Shown: positions 25,976 to 34,707 of the stretch, piece after piece | Layout: each line of letters starts with the position of its first letter | Position numbering within the stretch: the stretch's first letter is position 1 | Assembly: GCF_028551275.1 (NCBI RefSeq) | Contig: NZ_CP117026.1 | Span: 1 to 64,000 of the forward strand | Reading direction: 5' to 3' | From: Sphingomonas hankookensis | GTDB taxonomy: Bacteria; Pseudomonadota; Alphaproteobacteria; Sphingomonadales; Sphingomonadaceae | Length of the DNA stretch: 64,000 nucleotides | Made by a program: the position numbers and the translations under genes | The notes under the pieces: generated by a model | Database searches by the model: none | The model's input: only the letters and a program-made list of their open reading frames with translations | Told to the model about the DNA's origin: nothing

Positions 25976-28546
25976 TCAGAACTTGTATCCAAGCGTGATG
26001 CCATAGGTGCGCGGGGCCGCCGGGAGGTCGGTGCTGGTCGTGGCGGAGTTGAATCGGGAGAGCGGATAGTATGTGTCGGTCAGGTTGCGGACCCAGGCCG
26101 TGGCGGAGATATTGTTCTGATACCGTAGTTCTACGCGCGCATTGCCTATGAAGCGCGACTTGGTCACGGCGAAGTTGTCGATGTCGAAATAATATTTGGA
26201 CAGATACTGACCGTCGGACGCGAGGATGACATCCATCGTATCCGAGGCATGGATGGTATATTCGAAAGCACCGTTCAGGCTAACGCCCGGTGTGAACGGA
26301 AGCCGCGCATCCGCACGACGCAGGCGTTCGACGGGATTGGTCGAGATGACCTTCTTGATCTCATTGCCGAGATAGGCGCCGGAGATTTCCAGCTTCAGAT
26401 CGTCGGTCGGCCTGATGGTCGCGGACAGTTCCGCGCCCCAGCTCTGGGCGTCGCCCGCATTGACACGCGTGCCGCCGGACAGGACGCCCGCGGCAGTGGT
26501 GATCTGCGTGACCGCCGTCGTCTGAATATCCTTGTAGTCGTTGAAGAAGATCGCACCTTCAAGCTGAAGGAAGGCACGGCGGGGAAGGATCTTGAAGCCC
26601 AGCTCATAGGACCAGACCGTCTCGGCACCGAACGGCGCGGATTCGAGGTCGTTGGTGGGCGTGGTGGCATCGAAGCCACCGCCCTTATACCCGCGCCTGA
26701 TGGACGCATAGATCGACGAGGAAGGGCCGAAATTCTTGCTGCCGTAGATACGGCCGGACACCTGGGACTTTCGGATGTTACGATCGAACTTATAGGGCAA
26801 AAGCGGGAAGATGGCCGGGAGAAGCGATACGCCATAGGGATCGAGGCCCTGCGTCAGGCCATTGAAGTCGACCTTGTCATGCGTGTAGCGGAGGCCGCCG
26901 CCGATCTTGAATCCGGAGTCGAACGCCCAGGTTCCATCCCCGAAGACGCCGAAGCTTGTCCGCTTTTGCGTGTAATCGCCCTGGATGATGCCGCGCGTCG
27001 TGTCGAGCATCGTAAAGGTCTGGTCGATGCGAACGTCGTCGTGAAATGCCGTCGCGCCCACGATCCAGCTGAACCGCGACGTGTCGTTCTTCTGGAACCG
27101 AATCTCGGCATATTCCTGATCGTCTTTGTCGCCGTAGAGGATATTGATCAAACGGATAGGCACCCCGTCCCCATTGTAGATCGCGAGGTGCGAGACATGG
27201 CTGTATCCGCCTGTCAGGACGAAGGTGTAATCGTCACCGACGCTCTGCTGCAGACTGCCGGTGATACCATAGCCGGAAACGTTCAGCTTTGTCGGCACGT
27301 CCGAATCGACTTCATATCGCGCGTTCGGGGCGAAGCCGTTCTGGGTGACGTTGCGGCTGGGCTGCAATGCCCCGCCGGTCTGCTTCGTACCGTTGACCTT
27401 CAGGAATATTTCGGTCCGGTCGGACGGGTTGATCTCTATGATGGCGCGGCCGGCGATGCTTTCGGATCGTGCGACGTCACGGTTCATGCCGGTAACGGGC
27501 AGCGGCGGGATGCCGGCAGGCGGCCTGAAGGTCGCGACGGCATTGGCATTGCCGATGTCCGTCATGTAGCCGTCCGTCCTGGTGTATAGCGCGGCGATAC
27601 GGGCGCTGACGATCGGCGAGATCGGGCCGCCGACCGCGCCCTCCATGCGGGCCGTGCCGAAGGTCGCCAGTTCGGTGCTGACATAGCCGTTCAGCTTGTC
27701 GCCCGGACGGCGGGACAGGATGTTGATCGCACCTGCGGTCGAATTCTGTCCATAGAGGGTTCCCTGCGGCCCCTTCAGGATCTCCACCCGCTCGATATCG
27801 AAAAATTGGCCGGTCGCGAGGATGGCCGACCCCTGGTAGATGCCGTCGATGTTGAGCGAAGTTGCAGGATTGCCGTTGGGGCGCAAATCGTCAAAGCCAA
27901 CGCCGCGGATGGTGAAGGTCGGCATGTCACCACCCGACACCTGCACCGTGGCGAGGACGCCGGGCGTCTGGCTCGCCAGGTCGACAAGGCGGTCGGCGCC
28001 GCGATTGCGGAGCTGCTCGCCGCCGAAGGCCGACAGGGCGACGGGGACGTCGACCAGGCGCTGCTCGCGACGCTCCGCCGTGACGATGATGTCCCGATCG
28101 CCTTCCGCCGCTTCGCTCTCGTCAGCGTCGGGGCGGGACGTGCCGGCGCCGCCGGCGCTCTGCAGGGCGATCGGCATCGCGCGCGGCGACGCCGTGGCCT
28201 GCTGCAGAACGACCATGTCGCCGACCAGGCTGGCGGTGTAGCCCGACTTGGCGAGGAGGCGGGCGATGGCATCGGACGCCTTGTACTTGCCCGATATGCC
28301 GGCGCTCATATGGGAGCCGACGTCCCCGGACGAGGCGACGACCTGAAGCCCGGTCGTTGCGGAAAACGCCGACAGGGCGGCGGACAGATTTCCGGGCGGA
28401 ATGGCGAACTGGAAGCTTTTGGCAAAGCTCCCCGCTTCCGCATGCGCTGAACAGGGCGCCGCCGTGGCGGCAATGGCGATGGCGACGTGCAATGCACGGT
28501 GAGAAATGTGAGACCCCATGTCGTATCCCCTTGCGAGCACCATCAT
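25976..28546 (-). CDS. TonB-dependent receptor with STN signalling domain
   Basis: The preferred start is ATG 28546 (GGAGA 6 bases upstream), giving 856 residues; ATG 28519 is an alternative. After the signal peptide comes an STN domain (FAIPPGNLSAALSAFSATTGLQVV...ASDAIARLLAKSGY, residues about 40-110), which in FecA-type receptors contacts the FecR anti-sigma regulator. The plug domain follows (DIIVTAERREQRLVDVPVALSAFGGEQL; GVGFDDLRPNGNPATSLNIDGIYQG) and the barrel ends with the outer-membrane terminal motif ITLGYKF. It should import a siderophore or another bulky ligand and signal its presence. The FecR partner gene just upstream is frameshifted. Confidence 0.9.
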   Translation of the reverse strand: MMVLARGYDMGSHISHRALHVAIAIAATAAPCSAHAEAGSFAKSFQFAIPPGNLSAALSAFSATTGLQVVASSGDVGSHMSAGISGKYKASDAIARLLAKSGYTASLVGDMVVLQQATASPRAMPIALQSAGGAGTSRPDADESEAAEGDRDIIVTAERREQRLVDVPVALSAFGGEQLRNRGADRLVDLASQTPGVLATVQVSGGDMPTFTIRGVGFDDLRPNGNPATSLNIDGIYQGSAILATGQFFDIERVEILKGPQGTLYGQNSTAGAINILSRRPGDKLNGYVSTELATFGTARMEGAVGGPISPIVSARIAALYTRTDGYMTDIGNANAVATFRPPAGIPPLPVTGMNRDVARSESIAGRAIIEINPSDRTEIFLKVNGTKQTGGALQPSRNVTQNGFAPNARYEVDSDVPTKLNVSGYGITGSLQQSVGDDYTFVLTGGYSHVSHLAIYNGDGVPIRLINILYGDKDDQEYAEIRFQKNDTSRFSWIVGATAFHDDVRIDQTFTMLDTTRGIIQGDYTQKRTSFGVFGDGTWAFDSGFKIGGGLRYTHDKVDFNGLTQGLDPYGVSLLPAIFPLLPYKFDRNIRKSQVSGRIYGSKNFGPSSSIYASIRRGYKGGGFDATTPTNDLESAPFGAETVWSYELGFKILPRRAFLQLEGAIFFNDYKDIQTTAVTQITTAAGVLSGGTRVNAGDAQSWGAELSATIRPTDDLKLEISGAYLGNEIKKVISTNPVERLRRADARLPFTPGVSLNGAFEYTIHASDTMDVILASDGQYLSKYYFDIDNFAVTKSRFIGNARVELRYQNNISATAWVRNLTDTYYPLSRFNSATTSTDLPAAPRTYGITLGYKF

Positions 28547-28626
28547 GTGCTCTCCTTCGAAAGACGCGGGGATCGCCAAAGCCGGACACTGTTTTTTCAG
28601 CCCATAGTCTGGCAGGCAGAATTTTC

Positions 28627-29465
28627 TTATAATGCCTTGTGGAAGCGCAAGATTCCCTGATCGGCCCGTACATCGAAGCCGTTCGCCTTGCCGATGACGG
28701 AGAGGAGTGCGGCCGGCCGATCCGTTCGAAAGCGCCCCATGATCGGGATCGCCGCCAGCGCCGCTGGCGGAGCACTGATGACGATCCCGCCCTGCCGGTT
28801 CAGAATTTCGACCAGCGTGCCGAGCGTCATGCCGTCAGTATCGATCCATCCTTCCCGCCAGTCGGGACGGGAGGCGTCGAACGGCTTGGGGCGGTCGACG
28901 GTGGTGTCGTGGACGAGGCTCTGCCAACCGGCACGCACAGTGACCGCCTGGGGCGACCCGACCGGCTTCAACAGAACCGCTCCGCGCGCCACGGCGAGAC
29001 TGGTGCTGGCGGATGTTACGTTAAGGTCGAACACCGTCCCAGCACCTGCGCCTCGGCTCGGCCGGCATGGGCGATGAAGGGGCGGCTGGCATCGTGCGCG
29101 ATGTCGAACCGCGCTTCCCCTGCGATCAGACGGGCGTAGCGGCCCCGGCTCGTTATGGTGACAGTCAGATGGCTTGCGCCGCTGAGTTGCACGAACGACC
29201 CGTCTTCCAGCCGGACGTCACGCCGCTCTCCGGGCTTCGTGCTGAACTCCGCGGCCGTATTGACCGGCGACCGAAAGATGGTGAGGCCGGTGATGGCCAG
29301 AACGACCGCGCCGAGGCCGCCCGCTATGGCTGCCTTCCGGCTGGCGCGCATCTTGCGGATATCATCATTGGACAGGCGCCCGCCGTCATGGACGCGCGTT
29401 AGCGCTTCCTTGAGCGCCAATTCATCGATGGGGGCGTCGCTTCGCGATAGGCTGTCGTCACGCAT
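28627..29465 (-). pseudogene. fecR: FecR-type regulator, single-base frameshift
   Basis: The first frame starts at ATG 29465, next to the sigma-factor stop, and covers the N-terminal regulator domain (DELALKEALTRVHDGGRLS), a membrane helix (AIAGGLGAVVLAITGLTIF) and most of the FecR domain (GERRDVRLEDGSFVQLSGAS...GEARFDIAHD). At about 29033 the text reads AEAQVLG and then leaves frame; the next frame goes on at once with TVFDLNVTSASTSLAVARGAVLL and the C-terminal FecR/STN-like part to 28627. One missing base in the GG-ACG junction explains this, since FecR proteins normally read VLGTxFDV here. Either the gene is broken or there is a sequencing error. The product would pass the receptor signal to the sigma factor. 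Confidence 0.85.
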
Positions 29466-29467
29466 GG

Positions 29468-29995
29468 CTAGATCCTGCTCCAACCGGTCAGTTTCCGCTT
29501 GGCGAGACCCTGTCTTATGTCGCTGTGCGCACGGAAGACATGCTTTTCCACCGCCGATTGCCGCATGTCTAGGTCGGTGGCGATAACCGCGGGTGGATGA
29601 TCGTCCAGTCGACGGCGGAGGAAGATTTCCCGTCTGAGCGGCGGCATGTTCTTCAGGATGGCGACGATCGCCTCCACCCGCTCGCGATGAAGCAAGGCCT
29701 CATCAATGCGCGGCATGGGGCAGATAAAATCTTCCTCTATGGGGCAAGTGGCAGGCATGCGCGGAAGACGGCGGAAATGATCGTTGATCAGGTTCTGCGC
29801 GACAGAAAAACAAAAAGCCTTGAGATTGGCGATCGTGCCGGTCTGCCGGTACCGGTAGATGCGCAGATATGTCTCCTGCACGATATCTTCTTCGTCATTG
29901 CCATTGCGCAGTCGCCGGGCGACAAAGCGGGTCAACTCATCGCGGATGTCATCTTCCTGGGCCAGCTCATAGCGAGCTCTGACGGTGGTACGCAC
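29468..29995 (-). CDS. ECF sigma factor, FecI-like
   Basis: The best start is GTG 29995 with GGAG 8 bases upstream, giving 175 residues; the longer open frame has no family character. Region 2 is seen in DELTRFVARRLRNGNDEEDIVQETYLRIYRY and NLKAFCFSVAQNLINDHFRR, and region 4 in ILKNMPPLRREIFLRRRLDDHPPAVIATDLDMRQSAVEKHV. It is the first gene of sigma, fecR, TonB receptor, and PHP phosphoesterase, the usual FecI-FecR-FecA order. Its activity would depend on signal from the receptor through FecR, so the frameshift in fecR should alter or abolish control of this locus. Confidence 0.88.
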   Translation of the reverse strand: MRTTVRARYELAQEDDIRDELTRFVARRLRNGNDEEDIVQETYLRIYRYRQTGTIANLKAFCFSVAQNLINDHFRRLPRMPATCPIEEDFICPMPRIDEALLHRERVEAIVAILKNMPPLRREIFLRRRLDDHPPAVIATDLDMRQSAVEKHVFRAHSDIRQGLAKRKLTGWSRI

Positions 29996-30598
29996 GATGC
30001 ACTCCTCAGAATGCGAAATCTGAAGGGAAATGGCGCGCGCATTTACGCTGCACCGCGGTGCGCCGTTAGACCGGGACCATGACGTCTGAGTGACTACGGT
30101 CGCAGACCTGCGATGGATGAAGCCTGATGCGTAGACGGCGGTGCCGACTTGCACATCGCGATCTCGCCCTTTGCCAAGCCCCTTTTTATCAGTGTGCGGA
30201 CTGGCTGATGAACAGCCCCGCTGAACGCACGGTCGGAGGCACCTTCACGCGCGGAAGGCGGTTCTAAGAGTCATATCATCACGGTATCGAAATAAATTGA
30301 CCATCACCGATCCACGGATCCTGCCTGATGCCTTGGAGATAGAGAAGGCGGACATCGTGCGCTGGACTTCCGGTTGAAAGCCATTTGGAGCGCTAAGCCA
30401 TGGCGCGCAAGCTGGGTGCATTACCCGCAGCGCGCAGGCCGTATAGCGCCGCTGCCCTTATCGCTGTTCGACATTTTCGTATGAACCGTGGATCCGGGAC
30501 CATGCGGCTTCCAGCGTTGAGACCGTCCCATGGTCGGCTGACAAGATGCAAGGACCAATGATGACATCCACATCGCATCTCATTGTCAGAGCGGACGG
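29996..30598. other. 600-base stretch without a recognisable gene
   Basis: No gene, RNA or repeat is supported here. The short frame at 30393-30578 on the minus strand lacks family features. The right part should hold downstream sequence of the alkaline-phosphatase-superfamily gene, and the left part the promoter of the ECF sigma factor gene, but no clear -35/-10 pair stands out. Confidence 0.4.
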
Positions 30599-32068
30599 TC
30601 AGGACGCATCCACTTGTTCGGCCTCGTTGCGGGTGGGGTTTCTATCGGAGGGAAGCGGAGACTTTGGCTCCACAGCGATGCCGAGAGCGGAAAGGATCAT
30701 GGCCCGCACAGCAGTACTCTGGATGACTTCCCTCGAAGCGTCGCTCGCCTCTCCCGGCCGGTGCCAAAGGAGGATGCCGCGGGGCTGGTGATATCCCGTG
30801 CCGACGTCGCGCTTGAATCGCTTGATCCCGGCCTCCGCAAAGGAAATCCTCTCCTTCACGCCGCCGCCGGAGGGGCGTTCCACATAATTGTCCATGCCTT
30901 CCGGCGGCTGCGCCAATCCGAAATTCAGGGTCCTGTTTACAAGGTTGACCTTGTAACAGAGGCGTCTTCCTCCGGCGAATGTCGCAGCTTCCACCAGCGA
31001 CGCGAAACGCCCCGCATCCTCCGGCGTGTCGAACTCGAAATTGAAATCCGGGTGCATTGCGAGGTTCGAACGATAATCTCCGCTAAACCCGATTGCCCGG
31101 ACGAAGGCTGGAACGTCGATGATGCGGGCCTGATCGCCGCCGGAGCGGAAAACGGCTTCCTGTCCCATGCTGCTCGCGACGATCAAGGTTCCATCAGTCC
31201 GGGTGATATAGTCAAGCAGATAACCTAGCTGATAATCCGCGACATCCATCGCCCGCTGTATATTCTTCGCCTTCAACCTGTCTTCATCGGAGGTCAAAGT
31301 GTATTGGAATTCCTCCGGGAAAGCATGCTTCCAATATCGATGCATCATGCCCGCGACATGATTGGTGAAGAACGTCGTGAACTCCGGTTTGGTCCGATGC
31401 AGAAGATGCTTAAAGACATCAAAGGCGATCGGCGCCTGCATGATCGAGCGACGCGACTTGTAAAGTGGATTGATCTTTTCAAGAATGACCTGCCGCGCGA
31501 GAGCGAGAACGGTCGACAAAGACAAGCCGATCCGAACCAGGCCGAGCATCAGTGTTGCGAGCTCTCTGCTCGGTTTCACGTCGGAGACGATCCCCCCATC
31601 CAGTGCTGTCTGGCGAAGGTTGAGCATCTGGAACGGCCTGCATTCGGGCGGGATCGTGCCCGGCTGCGGCGCGAAAGTGTCGGGGATGTAGAAGGCGTAC
31701 GCGTCGTCGGGCGGGGGAGGATAGGATTGCAGGCTTGCAAAAACACCGACCCGCTTCCCGGCTTTGGCGGCGGTCTCCCACACAGGCGGGAATTCGCTCG
31801 CTCTCGTCAGATCCTGATTAAGGAACTCAATTCCATGGCTGCGATTGTCCACCCCCCGATGCAATGTCGGCCACGTTACCCAGGGATGAAGTTCCCCCAC
31901 ATCTGTCGTAACAGTGGTGTAGGATCTCGACATGCCTAAAATATTCGCGAAGTTCCCATGAGGATTTCTTCCAATGTACCAATCAACAACTTGCCAGGAT
32001 ACCTCATTTAGCTCGTATAGAATGACGGGCGTTCCTGTAACAGGTACATCAAAATTCCCGTCTGTCAT
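30599..32068 (-). CDS. Alkaline-phosphatase-superfamily protein
   Basis: The frame is open from a TTG at 32089, but ATG 32068 (MTDGNFDVPVTGTPVILYELNEVSW) is the likely start, giving 489 residues. The probable nucleophile is the Thr in HPWVTWPTLHRGV near residue 70, in the place of the active-site Ser/Thr of type I phosphodiesterases. Later segments TTFFTNHVAGMMHRYWKHAF and TRTDGTLIVASSMGQE resemble the metal-binding D/H stretches of the superfamily, though the usual SDHG-like motif is degenerate. There is no signal peptide. It is followed by an acyltransferase and ligase fragment on the same strand, so it may act on a lipid or glycan phosphate. The substrate is unknown. Confidence 0.6.
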   Translation of the reverse strand: MTDGNFDVPVTGTPVILYELNEVSWQVVDWYIGRNPHGNFANILGMSRSYTTVTTDVGELHPWVTWPTLHRGVDNRSHGIEFLNQDLTRASEFPPVWETAAKAGKRVGVFASLQSYPPPPDDAYAFYIPDTFAPQPGTIPPECRPFQMLNLRQTALDGGIVSDVKPSRELATLMLGLVRIGLSLSTVLALARQVILEKINPLYKSRRSIMQAPIAFDVFKHLLHRTKPEFTTFFTNHVAGMMHRYWKHAFPEEFQYTLTSDEDRLKAKNIQRAMDVADYQLGYLLDYITRTDGTLIVASSMGQEAVFRSGGDQARIIDVPAFVRAIGFSGDYRSNLAMHPDFNFEFDTPEDAGRFASLVEAATFAGGRRLCYKVNLVNRTLNFGLAQPPEGMDNYVERPSGGGVKERISFAEAGIKRFKRDVGTGYHQPRGILLWHRPGEASDASREVIQSTAVRAMILSALGIAVEPKSPLPSDRNPTRNEAEQVDAS

Positions 32069-32173
32069 GAGACGCGTACCTTCTGCCAAGGTGCATTCAT
32101 GTTCTTTGTATCAAAAGAAAAACATCTCAGCAATCATTTGTTAAATTTGGTCGCATTTCACTTAATTCCTGCC

Positions 32174-33193
32174 CTAGCTTGCCGGGAGAGTATGGCTTCG
32201 GACGGAAGGAATAACTTTCGATTTCAGGGAGGTTGATGCCAATGCGAACTCCCTCGCCGTTCGGACTGCCGCCTCCCACCCAATCCACAGAACGACGCTT
32301 GCCGACATTCCGAATAGCCACATGCCGAACCCACCTTGGGCGGTGACATGCATGATGTCCTCGTAAATCTCGAAGAAGAAGCGGTGCCAGAGAAAGATAT
32401 GGAGGTTTGCCATGGCGACGATCGTGATGAGCTTGTGCAGGATGGCGGGGACTGCGATGTCCCTTACAAAGAGGAAAATAAGGGTCCCCGCAATGAGGCA
32501 GTAGGCAGGTAGTTTGGCGGCCCCGTAAACGAGGAAGCTGCTGGCAATCGCCAGGGCAGCCATCGCGACCCTGTTTCCTTTCGGAGTCCTTGAGGGATCG
32601 GCAAAGAAGTAGAAGCACCAGCCGAGGCAAAAATTCCAGAACCGGGAGTAGGGCAGTGTAGGATGGTCCAGACCATCTGAATAGTTGTCCAGATAAAATC
32701 GTAGCAACACGGATGCGACAAACAGCAAAACGACGGAATAAGGGAGTAGCTTCCGACCGAAATTCCGGATGAGACCGATGTAGGACAGGATGTAGACGAC
32801 GATCAGGATCTGCATCATGACCTGCGGATACCAGGTCGGAAACTTGGATATTCGACCGTCCGTGAAGAGGTTTCGGATAAACAATAATTCTAAAACATCG
32901 AATTTACGTAAGATGATGAAGAAGAATAAGACCATGAAGAAGCTGGGTAGCAGGATGGATCGCCCGAAGCCGATCAATCGATGCCGCATCTGTGGGAGCG
33001 AGGGAGCGTCAAGCACGAACTTCGCAAAAAAATAGCCGGAGAGCGCCATCAGGACGCTCATGCCACCCGAGAAGTTAAATCCCAAAACCTGGTCGATATC
33101 GGGGTTGGCATGGTTCAGCGCCACGAGGGATATCGCCGCCGCACGCAGGACGACTCCTGCCTCCATGCGCCGCGTCTTAAACATGGGCGACAT
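32174..33193 (-). CDS. Acyltransferase-3 family membrane protein
   Basis: ATG 33193 starts the part with family character (MSPMFKTRRMEAGVVLRAAAISLVALNHANPD). About ten membrane helices follow, including VLMALSGYFFAKFVL, ILLPSFFMVLFFFIILR and LLPYSVVLLFVASVLLRFYL, and the last third has IFLWHRFFFEIYEDI. This plan matches the acyltransferase-3 family (OafA/NodX-like), which moves acyl groups onto sugars or lipids at the inner membrane; the usual N-terminal Arg-x-x-Ala and His-x-x-Phe features are only partly kept (LRAAAI, LNHANP). It overlaps the end of the ligase/ACP fragment by 17 bases, so the two were one operon. The region is visibly less GC-rich than the rest. Confidence 0.7.
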   Translation of the reverse strand: MSPMFKTRRMEAGVVLRAAAISLVALNHANPDIDQVLGFNFSGGMSVLMALSGYFFAKFVLDAPSLPQMRHRLIGFGRSILLPSFFMVLFFFIILRKFDVLELLFIRNLFTDGRISKFPTWYPQVMMQILIVVYILSYIGLIRNFGRKLLPYSVVLLFVASVLLRFYLDNYSDGLDHPTLPYSRFWNFCLGWCFYFFADPSRTPKGNRVAMAALAIASSFLVYGAAKLPAYCLIAGTLIFLFVRDIAVPAILHKLITIVAMANLHIFLWHRFFFEIYEDIMHVTAQGGFGMWLFGMSASVVLWIGWEAAVRTAREFALASTSLKSKVIPSVRSHTLPAS

Positions 33194-33695
33194 GTTTGAG
33201 TTCCTCCAGTTCGGCAAGCGAGAGTTGATCCCAGCGCGGGGGGATGAAGCCGAGATATCCTTCCAGTGCGATGCTGGCATTAACGAACGAGAGCGAGTCC
33301 GTTGAGATGTCGATAAACCTTGTCTCTCGCCCGATCCTATCTGGGCTCTCCGTGCCAAACTCCTCGAAGATTTCGAAGATGCTGGTGGCCGCGACGTCGA
33401 GAAGGAGAATGTCCGCGCAATGGTGCGCAATCCGTCGCGAGGCGAGGCCCAGGAAGGCGGTTAGCTTACGGAGGCTGAACGGTTCGTTGTTGAACCCTTC
33501 GAACATCGCCTCGAATGACGGCGCTTTTTCGCGGGATGGCGCGAGACCGTCCATCGCCTTAAAATCATATTTGCCGTTCGACAGGCGCGGCAGGGCTTGG
33601 ACCTGAACAACGGTGCATGCATGGGGGGGCAGGTGGATCTCGCCCTGCAGAACCTGATCAATGATGGCGAGTTCATCAGTCCGTGCCGTGGTCAG
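33177..33695 (-). pseudogene. 3' fragment of an AMP-ligase/acyl-carrier-protein gene
   Basis: The fragment reads [25 protein letters not shown], the C-terminal end of an acyl-adenylating (AMP-binding) enzyme with its PRLxNGK lysine. After a linker, an ACP-like domain follows (CADILLLDVAATSIFEIFEEFG...DISTDSLSFVNASIALEGYLGF), in which the Ser of DSLS fits the phosphopantetheine site. Upstream of about 33695 the sequence changes abruptly to IS21 istB on the opposite strand, so the catalytic front part is gone. It is followed directly by the acyltransferase-3 gene. The intact protein probably activated an acyl group and loaded it on its own carrier domain for that transferase. Confidence 0.6.
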
Positions 33696-33696
33696 C

Positions 33697-34022
33697 GTGG
33701 TCTGGTGACACGCCTCGAAGAGGAGACCCGGATCGGCAAAGGCGGGACCCTGGCGGCGCAGCTGTCGCGGCTCGACCTGATCGTTCTCGACGAGCTCGGT
33801 TATCTGCCGTTCGCCCGCTCGGGAGGGCAGTTGCTGTTCCACCTCATCAGCAAGCTTTATGAGCGGACCAGCGTCATCATCACCACGAACCTCGCCTTCG
33901 GCGAATGGCCGACCGTGTTCGGCGATCCCAAGATGACCACGGCGCTGCTCGACCGCGTCACCCACCACTGCGATATCGTCGAGACGGGCAACGACAGCTG
34001 GCGCTTCAAAAACCGCAGCTGA
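33697..34022 (+). pseudogene. istB helper ATPase, C-terminal fragment
   Basis: The readable IstB part begins at [21 protein letters not shown] and contains Walker B ([14 protein letters not shown]), sensor I ([17 protein letters not shown]) and the C-terminal [24 protein letters not shown]. The Walker A half, needed for ATP binding, is lost. The frame is open further left, but that stretch is antisense to the ligase fragment and has no IstB likeness. IstB normally recruits the IstA transposase to target DNA; this fragment cannot. Confidence 0.85.
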
Positions 34023-34148
34023 CAGCCACCTTCGGCGCCTTCAAAAATCTATCTTGCGCTGCGCGCGCCTCCGGTCGGGCTACGCCCGCCCTCCGCCGCA
34101 CGCAGCGCAAGGCCATCTTCAACAAACCAGCATCATATTATCTGAAAA

Positions 34149-34193
34149 GGGGGTCCCTCTTCGACGCCGATCGGGGGTCCCTTTTGAACGCCG
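34149..34193. repeat. IS21 terminal repeats
   Basis: Two near-identical 21-base units starting GGGGGTCCCT and ending CGCCG lie 24 bases apart (34149-34169 and 34173-34193). In IS21 elements such subterminal repeats are transposase-binding sites. Confidence 0.65.
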
Positions 34194-34200
34194 TTTGACA

Positions 34201-34682
34201 AGCAAGCCGGCTGCGAGCGGCTCTATTCCGACAAGGCCAGCGGCGCGAAAGTGAATCGTCCTGGCCTCGCCGAAGCGATTGCCTATGCGCGATCGGGTGA
34301 CGTGCTGGTCGTGTGGAAGCTGGACCGCCTCGGCCGCACCATGAAGGGGCTGGTCGATTTGTCGGCCGACCTCGACGAGAAGGGGATCGGGCTGCGTTCG
34401 ATCACCGATGGAATCGACACTTCGGGAACGGCGGGGCGGCTCGTCTTCAACATCCTGGCGGCGATGGCCCAGATGGAACGCGAGCTGGTCCGCGAGCGGA
34501 CCACTGCTGCGCTGGCCGTCGCACGGCGCAAGGGCCGGTTCGGCGGGCGAAAGACGATGATGACCGAAGAGCGCCGGAACGCGGCCACCAAGCTGCTCAA
34601 GACGGAGATGTCGTCGCGTGAGATCGCGCGCGCGATCGGCGTCTCGATCTCGACCTTTTACAGGCATTTTCCCGCGCGATAG
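34201..34682 (+). pseudogene. Serine recombinase/resolvase lacking its N-terminus
   Basis: The frame enters directly from the IS21 end (no start codon of its own before GTG 34251) and reads AGCERLYSDKASGAK, then RPGLAEAIAYARSGDVLVVWKLDRLGRTMKGL, MAQMERELVRERTTAAL and a C-terminal Hin-type helix-turn-helix (SSREIARAIGVSISTFYRHF). These are the middle and end of a resolvase/invertase. The first 35 or so residues with the catalytic Ser (YxRVSxxxQ) are missing, removed by the IS21 insertion. A shortened protein from GTG 34251 could still bind DNA but not cut it. Confidence 0.85.
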
Positions 34683-34707
34683 CTGCGGTGCCGACGCGTG
34701 CGGCGTA

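Larger units (their letters stand above)
33696..34200 (+). mobile_element. IS21-family right-end remnant
   Basis: The remnant holds the last third of istB and the IS21 right end. Near the end GGGGGTCCCT..CGCCG occurs twice in tandem (34149 and 34173), typical of the multiple terminal repeats of IS21, and the element ends with CA at 34200. The istA gene and left end are missing, cut off at about 33696 against the ligase fragment. Confidence 0.75.

Noticed and set aside
30393..30578. Minus-strand frame of 61 codons in the 600-base gap
   Set aside because: No ribosome-binding site, no pattern and no conserved start; treated as chance.
33597..33696. N-terminal 33 codons of the long istB frame
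   Set aside because: This stretch is antisense to the ligase fragment and does not resemble IstB; the IstB likeness begins at LVTRLEEE.
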